DNA from: an uncultured Chlorobiaceae bacterium
Lineage (GTDB): Bacteria > Bacteroidota > Chlorobiia > Chlorobiales > Chlorobiaceae
Assembly (NCBI GenBank): GCA_903994525.1
Contig: CAJEXW010000009.1
Coordinates: 1-64,000 of the forward strand
Reading direction: 5' to 3'
Length of the DNA: 64,000 bases
Position numbers and translations under genes: made by a program. The notes under the pieces were generated by a model that searched no databases, was not told the DNA's origin, and saw nothing but the letters and a program-made list of their open reading frames with translations. Numbering within the stretch: the first letter of the stretch is position 1; every line of letters begins with the position of its first letter. Below are positions 1 through 7,490 of this stretch, one piece after another.

Positions 1-2
1 CA

Positions 3-44
3 GGTGCAAGGGTTTTGGGCTATTTCCTCCATTTTCCTTGCACC
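3..44. repeat. 9-bp inverted repeat at window edge, possible mobile-element end
   Basis: GGTGCAAGG at 3-11 is repeated in inverse orientation as CCTTGCACC at 36-44, with a 24-nt loop. It lies about 55 bases beyond the premature end of the neighbouring phosphotransferase gene. It could be the end of an insertion element that removed the rest of that gene, or a transcription hairpin. Nothing further left is visible. Confidence 0.3.
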
Positions 45-98
45 AATATACGAAAAATATAGACTTAATCAAATATAAAATATAGCTTTAGCACTTTT

Positions 99-1199
99 TC
101 AGCAGACCCTATGTATGCAGCCCAGAGTCTGGGCAATATCTCTGGAGGCAAAGGTTTTCCCACTTCCTGAAACCCCGTTTGTCATGATCAGCATGGGCCT
201 TGTGGGGCGGCTATACTCCATGGCTCGAGAGATATAGGAGCGATGCTCCTCGAGAAGCAAGAGAGCCTCTGTTGCTTCAAGGCTCTGTTTATGTCGGATT
301 GCTGTCACTTTTGCCCGCACCATGGCCCGATAGAGAGCATAAAAACGGAGCAGAGGCACGGCGTTGTAATCTCCGGTCTCTGTCAGGTAGTTGTTCAGAA
401 GTCTCCATGCGAGCTTTGGCTCTCCACCATGTTCAAGATCCATGAACAGAAATGCCAGATCGCTGATAACATCAATATTGCTGAGGTTTTCATTGAACTC
501 GATGCAGTCAAAGATAAAAATCCGATTTTTCCACCAAACCATATTACCGGTATGCATATCTCCATGGCATGGTCTGATACATCCCTTCTGTTTCCTCTGG
601 ATCAGAAGGGGGTTGAGCCGACGATGCTCCTGCAGGGTGAATGATTTCAGCCCCATAATTTTGCTGAGTTCATTCTTGCCGGAGATAATTGACTCCAGAG
701 AGGTGAAGTTGTGCAGCATCGGCTTGATGAGATTTTCCGGCTGGCCAAAACCACTCTCGACAGGCAGGGGAGTCAGTGATGTGTGAAACTCTGCGATCAC
801 GCTGCCCAGGAGATCAATGTGTTCTTCCCGTAACAGTTTTTGTGAGAGCATACGGTCAAGCTCCATGGTTCGGTCGAAGCGAACCATTTTGACCGCATAG
901 TCAACAATATCTCCCGGCGTATCAAAACGAAGGATGGCACCATTCCAAACGACCGGCACCACCGCCATATAGAGATCGGCGCAGAGCCTTCTGTTCAGGC
1001 AAAGCTCTGCGTTGCAGCAAGAGAGGCGTTTTTCAAGGGTCGAAAAGTCGAGAAATCCAAGCTCCAAGGGCTTTTTAACCTTGTATGCCCACAACTCTGT
1101 CAGAAAAACCCAAGAAATATGTGTTTCAACCACCTCAATGGTACCTGTGGGATGAGGGTAGGCCTGAGGTTGACATAAGGCTTTGACAAATGGTTCCAT
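99..1199 (-). pseudogene. Phosphotransferase/P-loop kinase fusion, C-terminally truncated
   Basis: This encodes an APH-like phosphotransferase fused to a P-loop kinase domain (COG2187/COG0645-type architecture, by recognition). The APH catalytic region shows as the short string CHGDMHTGN followed by IFIFDCIEFNE. Near the C-terminus the kinase P-loop GVSGSGKT is intact, but the protein stops about 18 residues after it, whereas the family continues for more than 100 residues. Just past the P-loop the +1 frame reads on as a short poorly conserved tail, so a frameshift or deletion is likely. I chose the ATG at 1199 (MEPFVKAL); upstream in-frame residues look non-coding. The APH half may still fold. 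The substrate is unknown. Confidence 0.6.
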
Positions 1200-1508
1200 G
1201 GGTGATCCAGCGTTGCAGGTATGAGGGTATAGTGCAAAATATGTTTTCAATATACAGGAAGTGGTCTGGCACACAAGAATCATCCAGAGCGAATGGATTC
1301 GTTTAAAAAAAATTGTAAATTGCAGGACTGTTGAAAAGGTATGCCGCTTCATCGTAACCATGCAGTCAACTCTCTTTTATGATACATCTTGCCCGGATAC
1401 TCTGCCCGACCGCTTCTTCATCGCAAGCGGATAGCGCTATGGGATATGCATTCAGGGTGATTGCAGAATAAATTCAGCCTCTTCTCAATTTTACTGTTGT
1501 GTAATCTT
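1200..1508. other. Divergent intergenic region
   Basis: About 300 bases separate the leftward phosphotransferase from the rightward fumarase. I see a weak 6-bp inverted repeat (CCGCTT 1410-1415, AAGCGG 1425-1430) and A-rich stretches that could hold promoters, but no convincing promoter or RNA gene. Both neighbouring reading frames extend into it, yet the extensions have no family resemblance. Confidence 0.4.
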
Positions 1509-3041
1509 ATGGAAAATTTCAGGGATTCAATTCTTGCGCTTATTACGGAGACATCGGCCAACCTGCCGAGTGATGTTCGCTGTGCGCTTGCTTCGGCAAT
1601 CGAGAGGGAAGATCCTCTCTCCCAGGCTGGTCTTGCCATGTCAACCATCTCGGTGAACATTGATATGGCGGTTGACAATGTCTCACCAGTCTGCCAGGAT
1701 ACCGGTCTGCCAACCTTTTTTATCCATACCCCTCGTGGAGCCGATCAGCTTTTCATGAAGCAGGCGATTGAAGAGGCTGTTGTGGAAGCCTCCAAAACCG
1801 GCAAGCTTCGTCCCAATGCGGTTGATGCTCTCAGTGGCAAAAACTCCGGCAACAATCTCGGCTGCCATTTTCCCGTTATCCATTTTGAGCCCTGGGAAAA
1901 GGATGAGATTGAGGTGAAGCTGATTCTGAAAGGTGGAGGATGCGAGAACAAGAATATTCAGTATTCACTCCCCGATGAAATTCCTGGTCTTGGGAGTGCT
2001 TCCCGCGACCTTGACGGCGTTCGCAAATGTCTGCTTCACGCAGTCTATCAGGCACAGGGGCAGGGATGCAGCCCGGGTGTTATCGGTGTCGGTATCGGCG
2101 GCGACCGCACCAGTGGCTTTGAGCTTGCAAAAAAGCAGCTTTTCCGTACGATCGATGACCGTAATCCTGATAGCGAACTTGACTCCCTTGAACAGGAGAT
2201 TCTGGAAAAATCCAACACCATGAATATTGGCCCGATGGGATTCGGTGGCAAAACCACTCTCTTCGGCTGTAAAATTGGCAAGTCACACCGCGTTCCGGCA
2301 AGCTTTTTTGTCTCTGTCGCCTACAACTGCTGGGCATATCGCCGTCTTGGCGTGCTGCTCGATCCCGCCACCGGTTCAATTCAGCGCTGGTATTACCGTG
2401 ATGCTGATGAGATCAAGCGGATGGCAAAGGGTGAAGGGATGCCACTGACCGGCAAAGAGGTGGTACTGCAGGCTCCTGTGACCGAAGAGCAGGTGCGTGC
2501 ACTGAAGGTAGGTGATGTGGTGCTTGTCAAGGGTGCCATGCACACCGGGCGTGACGCGTTCCACCACTACATCATGCACCACGACCTGCCAGCCGGGGTC
2601 GACACGACAGGTGGTGTTCTCTTCCATTGCGGGCCGGTTATTATGAAAAACGATGATGGCAGCTACCGGGTAACGGCAGCAGGTCCAACCACGTCGATTC
2701 GAGAGGAGCCTTTCCAGGCAGATGTCATCAAAAAACTTGGCCTGAGAGCCATTATAGGCAAGGGTGGCATGGGCCCCAAAACGCTGAAGGGGTTGCAGGA
2801 GCACGGCGCTGTCTATCTTAATGCCATCGGTGGAGCAGCCCAGTACTATGCCCGTTGTATTGAAAAGGTGGCCGGTGTTGATTTTCTGGAGGAGATGGGT
2901 GTTCCTGAAGCGATGTGGCACTTTGAGGTCAACTCATTCCCGGCAATTGTCACCATGGATGCTCATGGCAACAGCCTGCACAGTCTGGTTGAAGAGGAGT
3001 CTTTCCGTCAACTCGGTACTTTTGCCGACGACAGGCACTGA
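1509..3041 (+). CDS. fumA: Fumarate hydratase, class I (iron-sulfur)
   Basis: This is a class I fumarase, which interconverts fumarate and malate in the cytoplasm; in an organism with a reductive TCA cycle it would run from malate to fumarate. The 510-residue product has the alpha (TtdA-like) domain first, with the Fe-S ligand motif VCQDTG near residue 62 and ENKN and GGDRTSG strings, then the beta (TtdB-like) domain with GPTTS and GKGGMG. Length and domain order match single-chain class I enzymes. I use the ATG at 1509 (MENFRDS) rather than the in-frame TTG at 1461, because similarity begins there. The carboxyltransferase gene starts 50 bp downstream, so the two probably form one transcript feeding C4 acids between pyruvate/oxaloacetate and fumarate. 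Confidence 0.9.
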   Translation: MENFRDSILALITETSANLPSDVRCALASAIEREDPLSQAGLAMSTISVNIDMAVDNVSPVCQDTGLPTFFIHTPRGADQLFMKQAIEEAVVEASKTGKLRPNAVDALSGKNSGNNLGCHFPVIHFEPWEKDEIEVKLILKGGGCENKNIQYSLPDEIPGLGSASRDLDGVRKCLLHAVYQAQGQGCSPGVIGVGIGGDRTSGFELAKKQLFRTIDDRNPDSELDSLEQEILEKSNTMNIGPMGFGGKTTLFGCKIGKSHRVPASFFVSVAYNCWAYRRLGVLLDPATGSIQRWYYRDADEIKRMAKGEGMPLTGKEVVLQAPVTEEQVRALKVGDVVLVKGAMHTGRDAFHHYIMHHDLPAGVDTTGGVLFHCGPVIMKNDDGSYRVTAAGPTTSIREEPFQADVIKKLGLRAIIGKGGMGPKTLKGLQEHGAVYLNAIGGAAQYYARCIEKVAGVDFLEEMGVPEAMWHFEVNSFPAIVTMDAHGNSLHSLVEEESFRQLGTFADDRH

Positions 3042-3091
3042 GATCTTTCGGGCGGGTTGCCAAACTCACTATAAATGAAAAGAGGACGCGG

Positions 3092-5026
3092 ATGAAAAAG
3101 ATCAGATTTATGGATGTCTCGTTTCGGGACGGATTTCAGTCATGTTTTGGTGCCAGGGTAAAGACAGAGGATTTTCTGCCAGCTCTGGAGGCCGCCGTTC
3201 ATGCGGGTACTGACAACTTTGAAATAGGTGGCGGTGCCCGGTTTCAGAGTCTCTACTTCTATTGCGAAGAGGATGCTTTTACCATGATGGATACGGCCCG
3301 CAAGATTGTCGGGCCGGATATCAATCTCCAGACACTCTCAAGGGGTGCCAATGTTGTTGGCCTTGTGTCGCAGTCACGTGATATTATTGACCTGCATGCC
3401 CGCCTCTTTAAGAAACATGGCATCACCACCATCAGGAACTTCGATGCCTTGATGGATGTACGCAACCTCTCCTATTCAGGGCAATGTATCCATGATGCAG
3501 GGCTCAAACACCAGGTTGTTGTGGCTTTGATGGGTCTTCCCCCTGGTTTGCATGAGACCTATTGCCACTCACCGCAGTTTTATCTCGACAAGCTGAGAGC
3601 AATTCTTGATGCCGAAATTCCTTTCGACAGTGTTGCCTTCAAGGATGCCTCAGGTACCACGACCCCGGCGGTTGTGCATGAGACCATCAAGGGGGCAAGA
3701 AAGATGCTGCCGGAGGGGACGATCATCCAGTTTCATACGCACGATACGGCTGGAATGGGTGTTGCCTGCAATTTTGCAGCCATCACTGGTGGAGCCGATA
3801 TCATTGACCTCTCCATGGCGCCAGTCAGCGGAGGCACTGCCGAAGTGGATATTCTCACGATGTGGCAGAGGCTCAGGGGTACTGAATACAGCCTTGATAT
3901 CGATCAGGAGAAATACTTGGAGGTGGAGGCGCTCTTTATCGACCAGATGTACAAATACTACATGCCCCCCGAGGCAACAGCGGTCAATCCGGTGATCTCT
4001 TTTTCACCCATGCCCGGCGGTGCTCTCACCGCCAACACCCAGATGATGCGCGACAACAATACGCTGCACCTTTTTCCCGCAGTGATCAACAACATGCGTG
4101 AGGTGGTGGTCAAGGGTGGTTTTGGTGCTTCGGTCACTCCGGTTTCACAGTTCTATTTCCAGCAGGCTTTTGCCAATACCATTCAGGGCCACTGGAAAAA
4201 AATAACCGATGGGTATGGAAAAATGGTGCTGGGTTATTTTGGCAAGACTCCGGCTCGCCCCGATGAAGAGGTGGTGCGGCTTGCTTCAGAACAGCTTGGG
4301 CTCGCTCCAACGGTTGAAGATGTACACGATATCAACGACCGTAACCCGGAGCTTGGCGTAGAGTATAACAAATCGCTGCTCCAGCAGGCCAATATTCCGC
4401 AGACTGACGAGAACATTTTTATCGCTGCAACCTGCGGTGCCAAAGGGATCGCCTTCCTGCAGGGTGATTGCACAACCGGTATCCGCTACAAGGCCGACAT
4501 CGCCGTTGAGATCAAGGCTACGCCACGTGCAGAGGTTGTGGCAGCTTACCACGAAGCGCACAAACACGACATTCACCAGAAAGAGGTGAATCACCGCCTT
4601 GAGGATCTCTTTTCAAAGCTTCCGACAACGACCCCGGCTCCAGTGCCTTCGGACTCTGCATCAAAAGTTATTTCGATGGCCGGGAACTTCACCGTTTTTG
4701 TTGATGGCTCTCCCTATACCGTCTCCTTTGCCGAAGGATCAGCCATTAATCCCCAGTCGGTTGCTCCAGCTCATTCAACGCCCAATGTGACTCCGGCTCC
4801 ATCCCTGCACTTGGGCACACCTGTTACGGCCGTGATGCCAGGCAATGTTTTCTCTATCGCCGTGAAGATTGGTGATGATGTCAAAGAGGGTGAAGAGCTT
4901 GCCATCATTGAAGCCATGAAGATGGAAAATCCTGTCAAGGCCCCTTGTGCGGGAAGAATCCTCTCCATCACGGTAGCCAAGGGCGACACTGTGGGGATGG
5001 GAGAGATTATGATGACCATCGAGTAA
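3092..5026 (+). CDS. pycB: Pyruvate/oxaloacetate carboxyltransferase subunit with biotinyl domain
   Basis: This is the B-type subunit of pyruvate carboxylase or the alpha subunit of oxaloacetate decarboxylase. It transfers CO2 between biotin and pyruvate to make, or break down, oxaloacetate. The N-terminus has a DRE-TIM carboxyltransferase barrel (RDGFQS near residue 12, later FHTHDTAG), then the conserved PYC/OADA domain, a Pro/Ala linker and a C-terminal biotinyl domain with AMKMEN, biotin lysine at about K610. At 644 residues it lacks a biotin carboxylase domain, so a separate PycA-like subunit is needed and is not in the window. AGAGG lies ahead of the ATG. Coupling to fumarase favours an anaplerotic pyruvate-carboxylase role; Na+-pumping decarboxylase is the alternative, but no beta/gamma membrane subunits are nearby. 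Confidence 0.85.
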   Translation: MKKIRFMDVSFRDGFQSCFGARVKTEDFLPALEAAVHAGTDNFEIGGGARFQSLYFYCEEDAFTMMDTARKIVGPDINLQTLSRGANVVGLVSQSRDIIDLHARLFKKHGITTIRNFDALMDVRNLSYSGQCIHDAGLKHQVVVALMGLPPGLHETYCHSPQFYLDKLRAILDAEIPFDSVAFKDASGTTTPAVVHETIKGARKMLPEGTIIQFHTHDTAGMGVACNFAAITGGADIIDLSMAPVSGGTAEVDILTMWQRLRGTEYSLDIDQEKYLEVEALFIDQMYKYYMPPEATAVNPVISFSPMPGGALTANTQMMRDNNTLHLFPAVINNMREVVVKGGFGASVTPVSQFYFQQAFANTIQGHWKKITDGYGKMVLGYFGKTPARPDEEVVRLASEQLGLAPTVEDVHDINDRNPELGVEYNKSLLQQANIPQTDENIFIAATCGAKGIAFLQGDCTTGIRYKADIAVEIKATPRAEVVAAYHEAHKHDIHQKEVNHRLEDLFSKLPTTTPAPVPSDSASKVISMAGNFTVFVDGSPYTVSFAEGSAINPQSVAPAHSTPNVTPAPSLHLGTPVTAVMPGNVFSIAVKIGDDVKEGEELAIIEAMKMENPVKAPCAGRILSITVAKGDTVGMGEIMMTIE

Positions 5027-5042
5027 CCACGTGTTCTCAGTG

Positions 5043-5068
5043 CTGCCCCGTGATGAAACGCGGGGCAG
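5043..5068 (+). terminator. Hairpin after the fumarase-carboxyltransferase operon
   Basis: CTGCCCCG (5043-5050) pairs with CGGGGCAG (5061-5068) around a 10-nt loop, 17 bases after the stop codon. There is no following T-run, so its action as an intrinsic terminator is uncertain. It lies between two convergent genes. Confidence 0.45.
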
Positions 5069-5167
5069 GCATGGCGGGTGAATTGATGCTCCTTGATGAT
5101 GAGTAAGTTGTCAGCGATGAATCGAGAGGTTTGAGCGGTTCATCGTTGTCGTTGATTGGCGACAAAA

Positions 5168-6475
5168 TCACTCTTCGGTATATTCCGGTCCCGGAGCTTG
5201 CGTGCGAACATACATTGCAGCAAGCATGACCAGCGCATTGATTGCTCCGACAACAATAAAAGGAGCTTTCGGGCTCATGGAGTCAAAAAGCCGACCGCCG
5301 AGGGTGGTGATGACCAGAATTCCAATGGCCCCGCTGATATTAAAGATGCCGATGACCGAGCCGCGCTCTGCCTTTGGTGCCTCCTGCCCAATAAGCGACT
5401 GTGCACCAAGAAAGGAGCTTATCTGACCGATGCCGAGCAGCACAAAATAGATGATGGAGCCCGATTCATGCGGGTTGCCGACCAATCCCAGCGAGAGGTA
5501 GCCGATGCTGGCCAGCGCCATGCAGACAATCAGGGCGGTGACCCGGTTCCATCGGTCAATCAGTGGCCCGATAACTGGTGCCCAGAGCAGTGCTGCGCCC
5601 TGCGAAATAATGAAAATCATCATTCCCTTCTTAACCGCTTCGGCAGGAGCCATGCCCATTGACATTCCCGCAGTAGTTCCCCAGAGTGGCAGAAAGGTGC
5701 CTATAATGGATTGATCTCCCCGCGCCACAAAGGCGGCAGCATAAGAGAGCAGAATTCTCGGATTTTTTGCACAACTGATTCCACTGGTGAGGAGTGCACG
5801 AAGCGCTGGACGCTCCTCTTTTGTCACAGCAGTTCCCCCCTTGAGGCCAAAGCCAACCACGACTGCCGAAACCAGCGCGATACCGGCAACGGCCAGGTGG
5901 GTGTAGAGCCCGGCATCATTACCGCTCAACCCTTTCGCGATCAACTTCTGTGGCAATCCCCCAAAAAAACTGTTGAGCGCAACAATGCCGAGGCCATTGA
6001 GAAACCCTGTTATGGCGATCAGTTTACCTCTGGAACGTTCGGCAGGATAGTCAATCATGACGGTGGAGAGTCCTCCGGTGACGGCCACAATACCGAGGGC
6101 ATAGATCATCCTGTACAGTGTCAAATCGGCCACAGAGCGTGAGAGAGGGTAGAGCCCGTAAGCAAGAGCAAGAAGAAGAAATCCTGCGCTGTAGACCGGC
6201 CGCCTCCCGATTCGATCCATCAGTACTCCGGCAGGTACAAAAAAGAGCAGGGTGACAATCTCTGTCCAGAAGACAAGATCACCGCTGATGGCCCCTTGCA
6301 GCGAAGTTGGGATTTTAAGGTGTTCGTTGAGGATATAGGCCTGTCCGATGGAGACAAAGGTCACAAGGCCAATAGAGAAAAAGGCGGCATAAAGATAGGC
6401 AACACCGTGGCGGGGCAGCACCGAAGGGGCAAGAGCGATAGGCCCAATAGAGTGAGAAGAAACGGTTTTACTCAT
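5168..6475 (-). CDS. Major facilitator superfamily transporter
   Basis: The 435-residue polytopic membrane protein has about twelve hydrophobic segments and the MFS loop signature around LMDRIGRRPV between helices 2 and 3. Later GPLIDRWNR marks the equivalent loop of the second half. It is probably an inner-membrane exporter of small molecules; the substrate cannot be read from sequence. I start at the ATG at 6475 (MSKTVSS); a GTG one codon upstream is also possible. The gene is convergent with the carboxyltransferase and divergent from the small secreted peptide gene. Confidence 0.8.
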   Translation of the reverse strand: MSKTVSSHSIGPIALAPSVLPRHGVAYLYAAFFSIGLVTFVSIGQAYILNEHLKIPTSLQGAISGDLVFWTEIVTLLFFVPAGVLMDRIGRRPVYSAGFLLLALAYGLYPLSRSVADLTLYRMIYALGIVAVTGGLSTVMIDYPAERSRGKLIAITGFLNGLGIVALNSFFGGLPQKLIAKGLSGNDAGLYTHLAVAGIALVSAVVVGFGLKGGTAVTKEERPALRALLTSGISCAKNPRILLSYAAAFVARGDQSIIGTFLPLWGTTAGMSMGMAPAEAVKKGMMIFIISQGAALLWAPVIGPLIDRWNRVTALIVCMALASIGYLSLGLVGNPHESGSIIYFVLLGIGQISSFLGAQSLIGQEAPKAERGSVIGIFNISGAIGILVITTLGGRLFDSMSPKAPFIVVGAINALVMLAAMYVRTQAPGPEYTEE

Positions 6476-6631
6476 CACAGTTGATGTTGATGTTCAGAAA
6501 TTGAAAAAAAAATAACAAGAGAAACATATTTTTTGAAAGGAAATCATCTTCAGTGCGTACTACTAAGGGAGAAGTGAATTGCTTCGGTTTCAATTAGAAG
6601 GTTTCAATTAAAAATAAAAGTTAAATAAGTT

Positions 6632-6841
6632 ATGAAAAAGAATCTTGTTGCTGGCCTCGTTTTCGCTTTTGCGGTTTCATTGAGTGGTGTTTCTTTCGCT
6701 GCAGATGCAGCAGCTCCTAAGGCTGAAGTAAAGGCTGAAGCAAAAGCTGAAGTAAAGGCTCCTGCAAAAAAGAAAGTTGCAAAGAAAGCAAAGAAAGCTG
6801 ACAAAAAAGCTGAAGAGAAGAAAGACGAAGCTGCAAAGTAA
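6632..6841 (+). CDS. Small Lys/Ala/Glu-rich exported peptide
   Basis: The 69-residue product starts with a clear signal peptide (MKKN, hydrophobic core, cleavage expected after SFA at about residue 23). The mature remainder is almost only Ala, Lys, Glu and Val, with imperfect KAEVKAEAKAEVK repeats followed by a strongly basic KKKVAKKAKKADKK tract. It resembles histone H1-tail low-complexity sequence, but the signal peptide places it in the periplasm or outside. The function is unknown. A strong terminator follows at once, so it is a single-gene transcript. The ATG sits directly after a short repeated GTTTCAATTA motif. Confidence 0.7.
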   Translation: MKKNLVAGLVFAFAVSLSGVSFAADAAAPKAEVKAEAKAEVKAPAKKKVAKKAKKADKKAEEKKDEAAK

Positions 6842-6882
6842 GTTTCGCGATTCCCTTTCGTTAAGATGTCTTGTTTTATGTT

Positions 6883-6916
6883 AGAAGAGCCCTGTAAAAA
6901 GGGCTCTTCTGCTTTT
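6883..6916 (+). terminator. Rho-independent terminator after the small exported peptide
   Basis: A perfect 10-bp stem (AGAAGAGCCC at 6883-6892 with GGGCTCTTCT at 6901-6910), an 8-nt A-rich loop and a following GCTTTT run. It separates the small peptide gene from tatA. Confidence 0.85.
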
Positions 6917-6970
6917 ATATCTGCGTCACTGTTACAAAAGGCAGTGTTAACCTGAACTGGAGAAGTTGCT

Positions 6971-7216
6971 ATGTTTGGATTGGGTGGACAAGAGCTTTTG
7001 CTGATTCTCTTTATTGTTCTGCTGTTTTTTGGCCCATCAAAACTTCCTGAACTCGCTCGCGGACTTGGCAAAGGAATGCGCGAGTTTAAAAAAGCTCAAT
7101 CTGATCTTGAGCATGAATTCAACAAGGTTGCAGAGAGTGCAGAGGCTGAAGGGAAACCTGTTGACCATCAAGCTTCGAGAGATACCAACAGTGTTCCGGA
7201 GAGTAAAAAGTCGTAA
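6971..7216 (+). CDS. tatA: Sec-independent translocase protein TatA/TatE
   Basis: The 81-residue protein has the TatA layout: a short N-terminal tail with FGLGGQE, one transmembrane helix (residues about 9-21), the FGPSKLPELARGLGKG hinge and amphipathic helix, then a charged disordered tail. It forms the size-adaptable pore of the twin-arginine system that exports folded, often cofactor-bearing proteins. GGAG stands ahead of the ATG. tatB/tatC are not in the window, so the gene is separated from the rest of the Tat system. Confidence 0.92.
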   Translation: MFGLGGQELLLILFIVLLFFGPSKLPELARGLGKGMREFKKAQSDLEHEFNKVAESAEAEGKPVDHQASRDTNSVPESKKS

Positions 7217-7229
7217 GTGCGGGTTTCTT

Positions 7230-7257
7230 GTACTTGCCGTCGTCATACTGCAAGTAC
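7230..7257. repeat. 8-bp inverted repeat downstream of tatA
   Basis: GTACTTGC (7230-7237) and GCAAGTAC (7250-7257) flank a 12-nt loop, just after the tatA stop. There is no T-run; it may end tatA transcription or be an operator. The remaining bases to hsdR (to 7490) show no gene and no clear promoter. Confidence 0.35.
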
Positions 7258-7490
7258 GATCAGCCCTTGCTTGAAGAGCTGGATGTCATTGTGAAGCTGC
7301 CATGTTTCCGAAAGAGCATCTGCAAAGCAGAGGTGTTCCATCTTCGCGTCATGTTTTCCGCACGACCATAAGCCGGAGTTTGGACCATTCAATAACTCTT
7401 GTCATACACATTGTTGCTGTGTACTTCCTGAAGTATGCCGTATATTGAGCGTCTCCGTATCGTTCCGATGAAGCAACCACTCCATACGCC

